Shown here: piece after piece, positions 7,820 to 14,295 of the stretch
How the letters are laid out: each line of letters opens with the position of its first letter
Position numbering within the stretch: the stretch's first letter is position 1
Source of the DNA: a virus
IMG/VR virus record: IMGVR_UViG_3300005264_000038
Coordinates: 1 to 42,343 of that record
DNA length: 42,343 nucleotides
Reading direction: 5' to 3' (one strand)
Position numbers and translations under genes: made by a program
Notes under the pieces: model-generated
Databases searched by the model: none
The model's input: only the letters and a program-made list of their open reading frames with translations
Told to the model about the DNA's origin: nothing

Positions 7820-7914
7820 ATGAAAAAAAAAAATACGATGGCTGGGGCTATAAATATGCTAGACCAGAAACTGAGGCTCAGGATTTTTGTGGTGAATTTG
7901 TGGCAGTAAAATGA
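7820..7914 (+). CDS. Small protein (31 aa) with a frame break at an A11 run
   Basis: ATG 7820 follows the strong AAGGAGG at the end of the primase gene and runs into eleven A (7823-7833). As sequenced, the frame gives an unconvincing 29-residue peptide ending at 7909. With twelve A it reads MKKKKYDGWGYKYARPETEA and on to FVAVK, ending at TGA 7912-7914. That stop overlaps the next ATG (7911) as ATGA, like most genes here, so the restored version is clearly better. Function is unknown. Slippage by ribosome or RNA polymerase on A11 is an alternative to a sequence error. Confidence 0.55.
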
Positions 7915-8236
7915 GACACACGTTTAATGTTATTTTTGAATTCGAAACATTACAGGAAGCAAAGGAATGTCATAATACATTAAAACCATTTCATAAAAAC
8001 ATTACAAAAATAAAAAGAGCGCAGATCAATCAGGACAAAAGAATAAATTCAATTATGAACGCTATTAGTATAAACCGATTAACAACGAAACAAATTTATA
8101 CAAAAGTTTCGAAGATTGGGTATTCATATCACACATTGGGTAGAGATTTAAAATATTTAGTATTACGGGAAAATTAGATTTTATTACAAAACATAACAAC
8201 GGAAACCAAAATATTTTTTGGAGAAAGGAGGAATAA
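7911..8236 (+). CDS. Winged-helix protein, frame broken near its C-terminus
   Basis: The first 88 residues end at TAG 8175-8177. They contain a helix-turn-helix (NRLTTKQIYTKVSKIGYSYH, TLGRDLKYLVLR). One extra G in the GGG at 8167-8169 extends the frame through GKLDFITKHNNGNQNIFWRK to TAA 8234-8236, completing a winged-helix wing with a typical NGNQNIFW hairpin, 108 residues in all. The restored stop lies two bases before the next gene and contains that gene's Shine-Dalgarno. The N-terminal 40 residues (FNVIFEFETLQEAKECHNTL) look like a small alpha/beta domain. It is probably a regulator or a replication accessory. Confidence 0.65.
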
Positions 8237-8238
8237 AA

Positions 8239-8391
8239 ATGAGATTAAATATATATAATGCAGGTGGAGCTTTTGAAACTACAGAGATTTGTGATTTTTC
8301 ACAGGTGCATAAATTAATAAATGAATATCTGCAGAAATATAAACTTAGCAAATGTCAGTTTTCTATTCGTGGGAAAGGTTGGGTTGAATGA
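8239..8391 (+). CDS. Small hypothetical protein (50 aa)
   Basis: ATG 8239 follows a near-perfect Shine-Dalgarno (AAAGGAGG, 8224-8231). The protein has an alpha/beta look: an N-terminal strand (MRLNIYNAGG), a helix (FSQVHKLINEYLQKYKL) and a terminal strand (CQFSIRGKGW). No family is recognised. It is the last gene of the primase operon before a short gap with a possible new promoter. Confidence 0.6.
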   Translation: MRLNIYNAGGAFETTEICDFSQVHKLINEYLQKYKLSKCQFSIRGKGWVE

Positions 8392-8423
8392 AAACTGGTA
8401 TTTAAATAATAATTAAATTCGAA

Positions 8424-8433
8424 ACTATATAAG
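8424..8433 (+). promoter_or_regulatory. Weak TATA-box candidate
   Basis: ACTATATAAG lies about 22 bases before ATG 8450, which would produce a leaderless transcript. The surrounding 60 bases are A+T-rich and lack a Shine-Dalgarno. It does not share the longer early-promoter consensus. Confidence 0.3.
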
Positions 8434-8449
8434 ATGTCTAAAAAAGTGA

Positions 8450-8605
8450 ATGATGGAAGAATCTCAGAAACATTATTTGTTATGCGGTAGTTATCTTAAA
8501 CATTGGGGATCTTATGCACAAGTTCAAAACATGGAACCAGCACGAAACGGTAGCCCTAAGTTAAAACTTAGTGGGTTAGAGAAAAGTATTAGAGTGAGTT
8601 TATAG
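8450..8605 (+). CDS. Small hypothetical protein; possible relic of a TnpB-type IS end
   Basis: ATG ATG at 8450 opens a 51-residue frame ending at TAG 8605. It has no Shine-Dalgarno, but a TATA-like sequence lies upstream. The 3' half (NMEPARNGSPKLKLSGLEK) contains a DNA stem, CTAAGTT-AA-AACTTAG, preceded by AGCC and followed by TGGG. I associate this pattern with the right end and guide-RNA region of IS200/IS605-type elements, where short translated tails of the form MEPxA..GSP are common. It may therefore be a decayed insertion end rather than a gene. Neither view is secure. Confidence 0.3.
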   Translation: MMEESQKHYLLCGSYLKHWGSYAQVQNMEPARNGSPKLKLSGLEKSIRVSL

Positions 8606-8607
8606 AA

Positions 8608-8856
8608 ATGTTAAATGAGTTTATATATTGGATAGGAACTTTTTGTTTAATATCTTTTTTAATATTGATATTAAGTTTTATTCAATTACAAATATATTGT
8701 CATTTACAAAGATCTCAATATTTTTGGATGATAACTTTTTTGTATATTAAAGCAAAAATATATTATAAATCACCTAAAGATATAACTTTAAAGGCACCAA
8801 ATGGTAAAAAGTATAAAATAATAGAGGTAGACCGAAAGAATGAAACAATTGTATAA
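8608..8856 (+). CDS. Small membrane protein
   Basis: 82 residues. Residues 6-30 (IYWIGTFCLISFLILILSFI) form a clear transmembrane helix and a second hydrophobic, aromatic stretch lies at about 38-52. The C-terminal 30 residues are hydrophilic (SPKDITLKAPNGKKYKIIEV) and probably cytoplasmic. It starts two bases after the previous frame and overlaps the next gene by 17 bases. No family is recognised. It belongs to a run of small early genes of the kind that often act on the host membrane or host defences. Confidence 0.6.
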   Translation: MLNEFIYWIGTFCLISFLILILSFIQLQIYCHLQRSQYFWMITFLYIKAKIYYKSPKDITLKAPNGKKYKIIEVDRKNETIV

Positions 8857-9171
8857 TGAATATATGAACATGTCTAACATATTTAACAAATTTAAACATG
8901 ACGACACGTTTAGTGTTGATACATTGGTTAATAGATATTATGAAGGCGGACTAGATGTTGCACGTGATTATCTATATTTCAAGGATGATAAGTATAAATT
9001 TATTAAAATCAAACATCCAAACATCCAAAGATTAAACGGTTTTATGAATCATCAACACCACCAAAACGTGCTGATCAATTAGATCAAAAGACTATAGATA
9101 TAGCTTATTGTGATTATCCCGCTGGTATAACAACTATTAATACTGAGAAATATTGGGGAAATAATTGGTAA
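8840..9171 (+). CDS. Hypothetical protein (about 107-110 aa) with a frame break near 9027
   Basis: The frame from ATG 8840 stops at 9082 after an odd His/Asn-rich tail (MNHQHHQNVLIN). Another frame opens at the same place and reads KRFYESSTPPKRADQLDQKT and on to KYWGNNW, ending at TAA 9169-9171. It looks like the true C-terminus. The break lies at AAACATCC repeated twice (9011-9026) followed by AAAG. Either a single extra A or removal of one 8-bp copy rejoins the frames. The restored protein is hydrophilic with Tyr-rich segments. No family is recognised. Confidence 0.55.
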
Positions 9172-9207
9172 TATTTATGAAAATAATGAATTAATAAAGA
9201 AGGTGTT

Positions 9208-9483
9208 ATGATGATAAAGAAATATAAAAAGAAACCATTAGTTATTGATGCTATAAAATGGAATGGGATGAATACTATGGAAATAATAAATTTTGTAGGG
9301 TTAGATAATCTCGATACTACGCAAATATTAGAAAAAGAATTAGTTATTAATACTTTAGAAGATGGGCATGATAACAGAATTAAACATGTAGCGTCAGTAG
9401 GTGATTATATTATTAAAGGTATTAGAGGAGAATTTTATCCTTGTAAAGCTGGGATATTTGAAGAAACTTATGACGATTTTTAA
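9208..9483 (+). CDS. Conserved phage protein of the VGDYIIKGxxGEFYPCK family
   Basis: 91 residues. It opens with KKYKKKPLVIDAIKWNG and ends with VGDYIIKGIRGEFYPCKAGI then FEETY. This is the hallmark of a small protein family found in very many phages of bacteria and archaea (basic KKPVVIEAxQW start, YIIKG...GEFYPCKPDIF end). Its biochemical role is not established. A Shine-Dalgarno, AAGAAGGTG, precedes tandem ATG codons; I keep the first (9208). The next small gene overlaps its end by 14 bases. Confidence 0.8.
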   Translation: MMIKKYKKKPLVIDAIKWNGMNTMEIINFVGLDNLDTTQILEKELVINTLEDGHDNRIKHVASVGDYIIKGIRGEFYPCKAGIFEETYDDF

Positions 9484-9580
9484 CGATTACAATACTCTAA
9501 ACGGTACACCAAGAATCGGTGTGCTTGTATGGGAAGGTAATACACTAGTAGTAAGATATAAAGTTTTTGAGGAGATATAA
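9470..9580 (+). CDS. Tiny hypothetical protein (36 aa)
   Basis: ATG 9470 to TAA 9580 encodes 36 residues (begins MTIFNDYNTLNG, ends RYKVFEEI) with two strand-like pieces, GVLVWEGNTLVVRYKV, suggesting a beta hairpin. It overlaps the upstream gene by 14 bases and the downstream ATG follows its stop directly. The end of this frame (GAGGAGATATAA) supplies the Shine-Dalgarno of the next gene, which supports real translation coupling or at least constrains the sequence. Confidence 0.45.
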   Translation: MTIFNDYNTLNGTPRIGVLVWEGNTLVVRYKVFEEI

Positions 9581-9922
9581 ATGGACTTAGAAAAAGAATA
9601 CGAAATAAGGTTAAAACGTGCTTATGGAATTGAAGAACTATTCGAAGCAATAGACGAAATTCAAGAAATTAATAACGAAGTTAATAAATATCAATCTTGT
9701 ATAACTAAACAATATTTCAAAAAAGAAAAAGCTAAGAATTATAAGAGATTGGTGAAGAAAGAAATTCCTATAATAATAAATTACCAACACCAAAGTGTTA
9801 ATTGTGCGTATGAAAGTATGTTACAATTCAATAAAGAATTAAATAAAATACCTGTAACACCTTTAACGACATGCCAAGGGTTAAAACAATTATGTAACGT
9901 AATATGGATGTATAACAAATGA
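9581..9922 (+). CDS. Hypothetical helical protein (113 aa)
   Basis: The protein is largely alpha-helical and charged: residues 1-35 (LEKEYEIRLKRAYGIEELFE) and 40-100 are helix-rich with Glu/Lys heptads. It carries Cys residues at about 40, 74, 98 and 104 without a metal-binding spacing. It overlaps the next gene by four bases (ATGA). GAGGAG six to eight bases upstream is a good ribosome-binding site. Function is unknown. Confidence 0.6.
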   Translation: MDLEKEYEIRLKRAYGIEELFEAIDEIQEINNEVNKYQSCITKQYFKKEKAKNYKRLVKKEIPIIINYQHQSVNCAYESMLQFNKELNKIPVTPLTTCQGLKQLCNVIWMYNK

Positions 9923-10119
9923 AAGATGAAGAATATTATAGACAGCAAATTAAAGGATTGATCTTCATATTGAAGGATGCAGGAGAGAAAGAGGTAATGA
10001 TTAGTAGAAAATATGTTGAAGAGAAATTGAGACTAGTATTATCAGAAGAAGGGATCAATTTTCATCCAGAGATTGAAAGGGTTTTAAAAGAAAATAGGTT
10101 GTCAAATGAAAAAAATTAA
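9919..10119 (+). CDS. Small hypothetical protein (66 aa)
   Basis: A compact acidic/basic helical protein (DEEYYRQQIKGLIFILKDAG, then SRKYVEEKLRLVLSEEGINF). The mixture of helices and a short central turn could be a small DNA- or protein-binding module, but no family is evident. It overlaps the previous gene by four bases and the next by 14, typical of this cluster. Confidence 0.6.
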   Translation: MKDEEYYRQQIKGLIFILKDAGEKEVMISRKYVEEKLRLVLSEEGINFHPEIERVLKENRLSNEKN

Positions 10120-10453
10120 TCTAAAAACTATAGATGAAATATTAAATAAATATGATACAGAATATTTATTAGTAGACGGTAAAGGGTGTATCAATTTTGA
10201 TCATAAATATATAGCAATAAACCCAGTGTTCGATGAAGATTATAAAACATTAGGGTTTGGAGTTGTCGCTGCATATTATGAAGATAATAAGAAACAATTA
10301 TCTGAGCAAGAGATTGAACATAAAACTCATGAAATGTTGAAAGATAATCATATTAAATATCTGTTACAGAATCATAAAATCGGCGATAAATATATGAATT
10401 GTCACTACGATCATATACCAATTAAACAGCATGGGTATAAACATGGCTTATGA
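10106..10453 (+). CDS. Hypothetical alpha/beta protein (115 aa)
   Basis: The sequence alternates predicted strands (EYLLVDGKGCINF, KYIAINPVFD, LGFGVVAAYYED) with a His-rich helical part (EQEIEHKTHEMLKDNHIKYL) and a His-containing tail (CHYDHIPIKQHGYKH). The clustered histidines could bind a metal, but no known motif is present. The start lies within the end of the previous gene and the end overlaps the membrane protein downstream by 23 bases. Confidence 0.6.
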   Translation: MKKINLKTIDEILNKYDTEYLLVDGKGCINFDHKYIAINPVFDEDYKTLGFGVVAAYYEDNKKQLSEQEIEHKTHEMLKDNHIKYLLQNHKIGDKYMNCHYDHIPIKQHGYKHGL

Positions 10454-10784
10454 TAATATAAGTAGAATTGTAAGTATAATATTTTTTATATTCATGCTGA
10501 GTTTTACTATTTTTATGTTTGATTTGATCCATACAGTGGTGCACGAAAATGCTCACATGGCGATTAACGAATTATATGATGTCGATACTATAAGCATGGA
10601 AATCAATTTATTAAGCACATCTTTTGTAACTGCTAATACAACCAATATAAAAGGAGAGGAAAGAATAAGTTTCAATGAAATGCAATCAATGAACGAAATT
10701 ATAGGATATAACGTGGGGATGTTAACCCAAGCAATAATTGTTAGTGTTGGTTTAATATCTTTAGCTTATTTGTTGAGTAAATAG
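10431..10784 (+). CDS. Membrane protein with HExxH zinc-protease motif
   Basis: 117 residues with two transmembrane helices (about 13-33 and 95-115). Directly after the first is LIHTVVHENAHMAINELYDV, containing H38-E39-N-A-H42, the HExxH signature of zinc metalloproteases, followed by a strand-like stretch SMEINLLSTSFV. The layout recalls membrane-embedded M50 or DUF3267-type zincins, which have HExxH at the membrane face. A third zinc ligand is not obvious. The start may be ATG 10431 or 10443. It could process host membrane or signalling proteins, but this is inference; in a small protein the motif may also arise by chance. Confidence 0.6.
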   Translation: MGINMAYDNISRIVSIIFFIFMLSFTIFMFDLIHTVVHENAHMAINELYDVDTISMEINLLSTSFVTANTTNIKGEERISFNEMQSMNEIIGYNVGMLTQAIIVSVGLISLAYLLSK

Positions 10785-10816
10785 AAACATTTATATATAA
10801 CCTATATATACTATAT
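10781..10816 (+). promoter_or_regulatory. Early promoter, exact 36-bp duplicate of the one at 18692
   Basis: A 36-bp sequence containing ACATTTATATATAACCTATA is identical at 10781-10816 and 18692-18727. Both are followed by an AGGTGAT Shine-Dalgarno and a small gene. TTTATATATA is the TATA box; the second block, TATATATACTATAT, may be the initiator or an operator. Confidence 0.7.
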
Positions 10817-10831
10817 TATTAGGTGATACAA

Positions 10832-11017
10832 ATGATTAAATATAACGAATATTGCAAATGGAATCAGAATTCTTACGGTTCAGCAATCAGGGTTAAAAAA
10901 AACCTAATTAGGACTATATTAGTAACTTTAGGAATTATTGTTCCAGTTATTGTTCCAGTGCCATTAATGGTGTATATTGCATCCAAAATCAAATCTGATG
11001 TAATATACAGATATTGA
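10832..11017 (+). CDS. Small single-pass membrane protein (61 aa)
   Basis: The N-terminal 24 residues are hydrophilic and basic. Residues 26-50 (RTILVTLGIIVPVIVPVPLM then VYIA) form a Pro-containing hydrophobic helix and a short charged tail follows. ATG 10832 sits seven bases after AGGTGAT and behind its own promoter; an in-frame GTG lies inside that Shine-Dalgarno and is not the start. Separate expression from a strong early promoter suggests a host-membrane-directed function. No family is recognised. Confidence 0.6.
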   Translation: MIKYNEYCKWNQNSYGSAIRVKKNLIRTILVTLGIIVPVIVPVPLMVYIASKIKSDVIYRY

Positions 11018-11021
11018 AATA

Positions 11022-11076
11022 ATACGTTTTTTCTAACGTATCACCTTGAGTTGAAGGGAGCCAATCCCTTCAACTC
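11022..11076 (+). promoter_or_regulatory. Tandem RNA hairpins between genes (leader or processing element)
   Basis: Two perfect inverted repeats follow each other. The first is ATACGTT/AACGTAT (11022-11028 with 11035-11041, six-base loop). The second is GAGTTGAAGGGA/TCCCTTCAACTC (11048-11059 with 11065-11076, five-base loop). The second has 12 uninterrupted pairs and is far more GC-rich than its surroundings. No T tract follows, so it is not a simple terminator. It could protect or attenuate the mRNA of the gene starting at 11105. Confidence 0.6.
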
Positions 11077-11104
11077 TACCCTAAAATAAACGAGGAAACC
11101 AAAA

Positions 11105-11707
11105 ATGACAGAAGAACACAACACATTCGCCAAAATGGTGAAAGACAAAGCAATACCAGAAGAAAATATCAACCAACAAGAATTAATTACTTCTGGAGAA
11201 ATTGACTTAACAGATTTCTCCGACTCCGCTGTGGGAGACAAAAAGAAATATGAACGACCTGATTTAAAGGATAAATCAGACATTGTTGAAAAGTTTCAAG
11301 TGTTTACACCGGATATTAACAAGGAAACACCAAAGGAAACACAAAACGGTGGTAAATTCTATTGGCCTGTTACTATGATTCTAACATACGAATCAAAAAA
11401 TGCTGATGGGTTAAATAATAGAGAATATATTCCTGGCGCAAGAGTTTGGCAAAACGACCGGACTGAAACAAATTCTAAGGATATTAACTTCTGGTACGAA
11501 GGCGGTGAAACTCAATCCTGCTATCTTTGGGAATTAGTGGCGAAAAAACTGGCTATTGCACCAAAAGAAATGTCTCCAAGACAATTCTCAGCGTTCTTGA
11601 ATAGTAAACCTAAAGTACAGATAATTGGGTTTAAAACTAAAAACTATAACGCACCTGCAGGTAGCCCGAAACATATTTTTAAAAATATGCCTGGAGAATT
11701 TATTTAA
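11105..11707 (+). CDS. Unknown protein upstream of nuclease-helicase (possible DNA-binding accessory)
   Basis: 200 residues. The first 75 are acidic, Lys/Asp-rich and probably disordered. From about 85 on the protein is beta-rich (KFYWPVTMILTYESK, EYIPGARVWQND, KDINFWYEGGETQSC, PKVQIIGFKTKNY). A disordered end plus a beta domain, in an operon next to a nuclease-helicase and PolB, would suit a single-stranded DNA-binding or annealing protein, but no OB-fold signature is visible and I do not assign it. It has the hairpin pair in its leader, and a T-rich tract follows its stop. Confidence 0.6.
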   Translation: MTEEHNTFAKMVKDKAIPEENINQQELITSGEIDLTDFSDSAVGDKKKYERPDLKDKSDIVEKFQVFTPDINKETPKETQNGGKFYWPVTMILTYESKNADGLNNREYIPGARVWQNDRTETNSKDINFWYEGGETQSCYLWELVAKKLAIAPKEMSPRQFSAFLNSKPKVQIIGFKTKNYNAPAGSPKHIFKNMPGEFI

Positions 11708-11723
11708 TTTTTTTTTATTTTTT
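11708..11723 (+). terminator. Oligo-T tract, possible archaeal terminator
   Basis: The stop of the 200-residue gene is followed by TTTTTTTTTATTTTTT. Archaeal RNA polymerase terminates at such U-rich stretches without a hairpin. The next gene begins only 16 bases later without a visible TATA box, so termination would be partial. Confidence 0.4.
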
Positions 11724-11738
11724 AAATGGAGGTAAAAA

Positions 11739-13889
11739 ATGGATATTTTAGATGAATTTAATTTCTCTTACTCAACTTATGACACTTATAAAAAATCCCA
11801 ACTTTGGTTTTATTTTATGAAAATTCTTAAAGCGGATGAATCCGATGAAGGCATCCAAGTTTATGGAGACGCTGGAAACGTGGTGCATAATGCTGGCGAA
11901 GATTGGTGGAATGACCATTCTATTTCTTTTGATTTATACTGGGATAAATATAAAATAGACGAAAAACGAGGCATTAAAGGGCATAAATTAAATAGAGAAA
12001 ATTATTTCGCTATGTATTACAAATTAAAAGAATACATGAATGTTATTGAATACGATAAAGCACAAACAGAATTAAAAATTGATAAAGAATTTTTAGGTTT
12101 AAAATTTAAAGCATTTATCGATTTATACACTGAAATAGGATCAGATATTATTGTTATTTATGATTGGAAAACGAATTCTAAAAATACTTATGAAATGCAC
12201 AAACCCCAACGATTAATTTATTCTTGGTTGATTTGGAAAATAAAAGGAATTATCCCCCTTTGTAAATGGGTATATTTGAAAAACTTAACTATTCATAATG
12301 ATTGGTTTACAGTTGATGAATTGTTAGAGTTTGAAAAGGAAATATTACAATTTAAAAAAGAAATTGCGGAAAAAGGCAACGATATTAAAAATTATGAGGC
12401 TGGCGATTGGAAAATACCTTTTAATAAATATTATACTTTATGTAGGGAAGAAGTTGAAAGACGACACGATCAAACAGAAATGGAAGTTCATATATCAATA
12501 AAAGGGCATTATTGTTTTTTCGAGGGAGATTTAAATTCTCATCTTGAACAAGGTATTGACAACGAAACTAAGTTTGATCTACCAAATAAATTCTGGATGC
12601 AGGAAGCGGTGAAAAAGAAAGCCAGAGGTTTTATTGATGTTGCAGATATCGGAACAGTTCATTTATATAACAAAAAATTTAAATGTTTTCCATTCGGATT
12701 AAAAAATAAAATCACTAAAATATGCCATGATTTTGCAGAATATTATAAAAAGAAAATGGTTATTTTTTGGCACGATAAACGAGATGCAACTGTATTAAAT
12801 CGGATGTTAAATGTTATGCCTGAAAAATTAAACGGTAAAATTCTTAGAGATTACCAAAAAGATGCAGTCTATAAATTTTTTAAAAAAGGTAATGGTATAA
12901 TTAAAATCGCGACGGGGGGCGGTAAAACTTTAGTGGCTGCGGAAATAATCAGACAGGCAGATTGCAGAACCCTTTGGATTATTGATCGAAAAGAATTATT
13001 GACTCAAACAAAAAACGAATTACAGAAATTATTAGGAATGGAAATCGGAGAAATATCCGGAACTACTTTCGACGTTAAAGTTGTTACTATCGCAACAATT
13101 CAATCCCTTAATTCTAGGATAAAAAATTTACAGGAATTTTTTTATATAATTAATTTTGTTTGTGTTGATGAATTTCATAAAAGTGCAGCGGAATCATACC
13201 AACGAGTTTTTGCAAAAATACCAAACGCAAAATATAAATTAGGTCTTACAGCAACACCTGCACGAGATGATGGGAAAGCTCCGATTTTATTTAGTATTTT
13301 AGGCGATGTTATTATTAATGTTAGTACCACCGATTTAATTGAATGGGGTTATTTAGTAAAACCTACTATCGAATTTCACGAGATGCCATTCTTCGCGTTT
13401 GGAAAAGAAACATACCCACAAGATTATAAAATCAATATTGTTGAGAATGAAAAACGAAATTTAAAAATATTAGAAATTATCAGAAAAAATTCTAATAAAA
13501 AAATATTGATATTAACTAAATTAGTTTCTCATGGTAAAGAATTGGCGACAGCGATTAATTGCGATCATATACACGGTTCTACTAATGACGTGAAAAGATC
13601 ACAAATTTATAGCGATTTTTGCAATGGCAAGAATAACGTATTAATAGGTACTGCTAATATATTCGCTGAAGGAATCGATATTCCAAATTTAGATATTATT
13701 ATCAATGCAAGTGCTAATAAAGGCGACACAAAAAGCGTTCAGATTTTAGGAAGAGTGTTAAGAATTTTTAAAAATAAAAACTCCGCATTATATATTGACT
13801 TCTTGGACTCTGGGAAACATACCCGAAGCCATAGTAACGCTAGAATAAAATCGTTTCAAGAACAAGGGCATGAAGTTATAATAAAATAA
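11739..13889 (+). CDS. RecB/Cas4-type nuclease fused to SF2 helicase
   Basis: 716 residues. The N-terminal third is a PD-(D/E)XK nuclease with the RecB-family motifs in order: GNVVH (46-50), FIDLY (D128), DWKT (D142, K144) and QRLIY (157-161). A middle section (about 245-360) is unassigned. A superfamily 2 helicase follows: LRDYQKDAV, Walker A ATGGGKT (391-397), VDEFH (476-480), TATPAR (504-509) and QILGRVLR (about 660-668). The helicase resembles XPB/UvsW-type enzymes that remodel forks and recombination intermediates. Combining it with an exonuclease in one chain suggests end processing or recombination-dependent replication. A strong GGAGGT precedes the ATG. Only one of the cysteines expected for a Cas4 Fe-S cluster is evident, so it is probably cluster-free. 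Confidence 0.85.
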   Translation: MDILDEFNFSYSTYDTYKKSQLWFYFMKILKADESDEGIQVYGDAGNVVHNAGEDWWNDHSISFDLYWDKYKIDEKRGIKGHKLNRENYFAMYYKLKEYMNVIEYDKAQTELKIDKEFLGLKFKAFIDLYTEIGSDIIVIYDWKTNSKNTYEMHKPQRLIYSWLIWKIKGIIPLCKWVYLKNLTIHNDWFTVDELLEFEKEILQFKKEIAEKGNDIKNYEAGDWKIPFNKYYTLCREEVERRHDQTEMEVHISIKGHYCFFEGDLNSHLEQGIDNETKFDLPNKFWMQEAVKKKARGFIDVADIGTVHLYNKKFKCFPFGLKNKITKICHDFAEYYKKKMVIFWHDKRDATVLNRMLNVMPEKLNGKILRDYQKDAVYKFFKKGNGIIKIATGGGKTLVAAEIIRQADCRTLWIIDRKELLTQTKNELQKLLGMEIGEISGTTFDVKVVTIATIQSLNSRIKNLQEFFYIINFVCVDEFHKSAAESYQRVFAKIPNAKYKLGLTATPARDDGKAPILFSILGDVIINVSTTDLIEWGYLVKPTIEFHEMPFFAFGKETYPQDYKINIVENEKRNLKILEIIRKNSNKKILILTKLVSHGKELATAINCDHIHGSTNDVKRSQIYSDFCNGKNNVLIGTANIFAEGIDIPNLDIIINASANKGDTKSVQILGRVLRIFKNKNSALYIDFLDSGKHTRSHSNARIKSFQEQGHEVIIK

Positions 13890-13891
13890 AA

Positions 13892-13919
13892 AGTTTTATA
13901 TATAAGTTATATATTATAA
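13892..13919 (+). promoter_or_regulatory. Early promoter for the clamp/polymerase operon
   Basis: GTTTTATATATAAGTTATAT followed by ATTATAAATATAGGTGAT. The TATA core and second AT block match those at 5896 and, on the other strand, 5545-5568. ATG 13935 lies seven bases after AGGTGAT. Confidence 0.65.
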
Positions 13920-13934
13920 ATATAGGTGATATAA

Positions 13935-14084
13935 ATGGTAACAGAAGAAATAAAATTGAATGCTATAATTATTAGGCAAAAGAAAGAAATTGATTACTTA
14001 AAAAATCTTTTAGTTCTTAAAGGAGAAGAGAATGAAGTATTAAGTAAATGGATTAATGATTCAACTTTTAATCTAAGAAAATGA
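13935..14084 (+). CDS. Small coiled-coil protein (49 aa)
   Basis: First gene of the polymerase operon. ATG 13935 follows AGGTGAT; TGA overlaps the next ATG. The sequence is one long helix (IRQKKEIDYLKNLLVLKGEE) and may dimerise. Function is unknown; position suggests a replication accessory. Confidence 0.55.
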   Translation: MVTEEIKLNAIIIRQKKEIDYLKNLLVLKGEENEVLSKWINDSTFNLRK

Positions 14085-14290
14085 AAGAGATTTGGGATTT
14101 TCGAGGGATTCGGTCAATGGTTGAATTACAAAAACAATTAGCTTTTATTAATGAAACTCATGGTAAAGAAGTTAAATATGCATTCTTTGATGAAGAATTT
14201 ATTTGTAATCTTAGAAATGAATTACAAAGAACAATTCCTTCTGAGATATATACAGTTTGTGATATAGAAAGAGTAAAATTATTAAGGTGA
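14081..14290 (+). CDS. Small hypothetical protein (69 aa)
   Basis: Starts with an ATGA overlap. The sequence has a helix (RSMVELQKQLAFINETHGKE) followed by strand-helix elements (KYAFFDEEFICNLRNELQRT). No domain is recognised. AGGTGAT at its 3' end is the ribosome-binding site of the clamp-like gene, so the four genes from 13935 to 14897 are clearly one translational chain. Confidence 0.6.
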   Translation: MKEIWDFRGIRSMVELQKQLAFINETHGKEVKYAFFDEEFICNLRNELQRTIPSEIYTVCDIERVKLLR

Positions 14291-14295
14291 TATAA

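Noticed and set aside
11048-11076. tRNA or rho-independent terminator
   Set aside because: Single hairpin with no cloverleaf arms or CCA end, and no T tract follows it.
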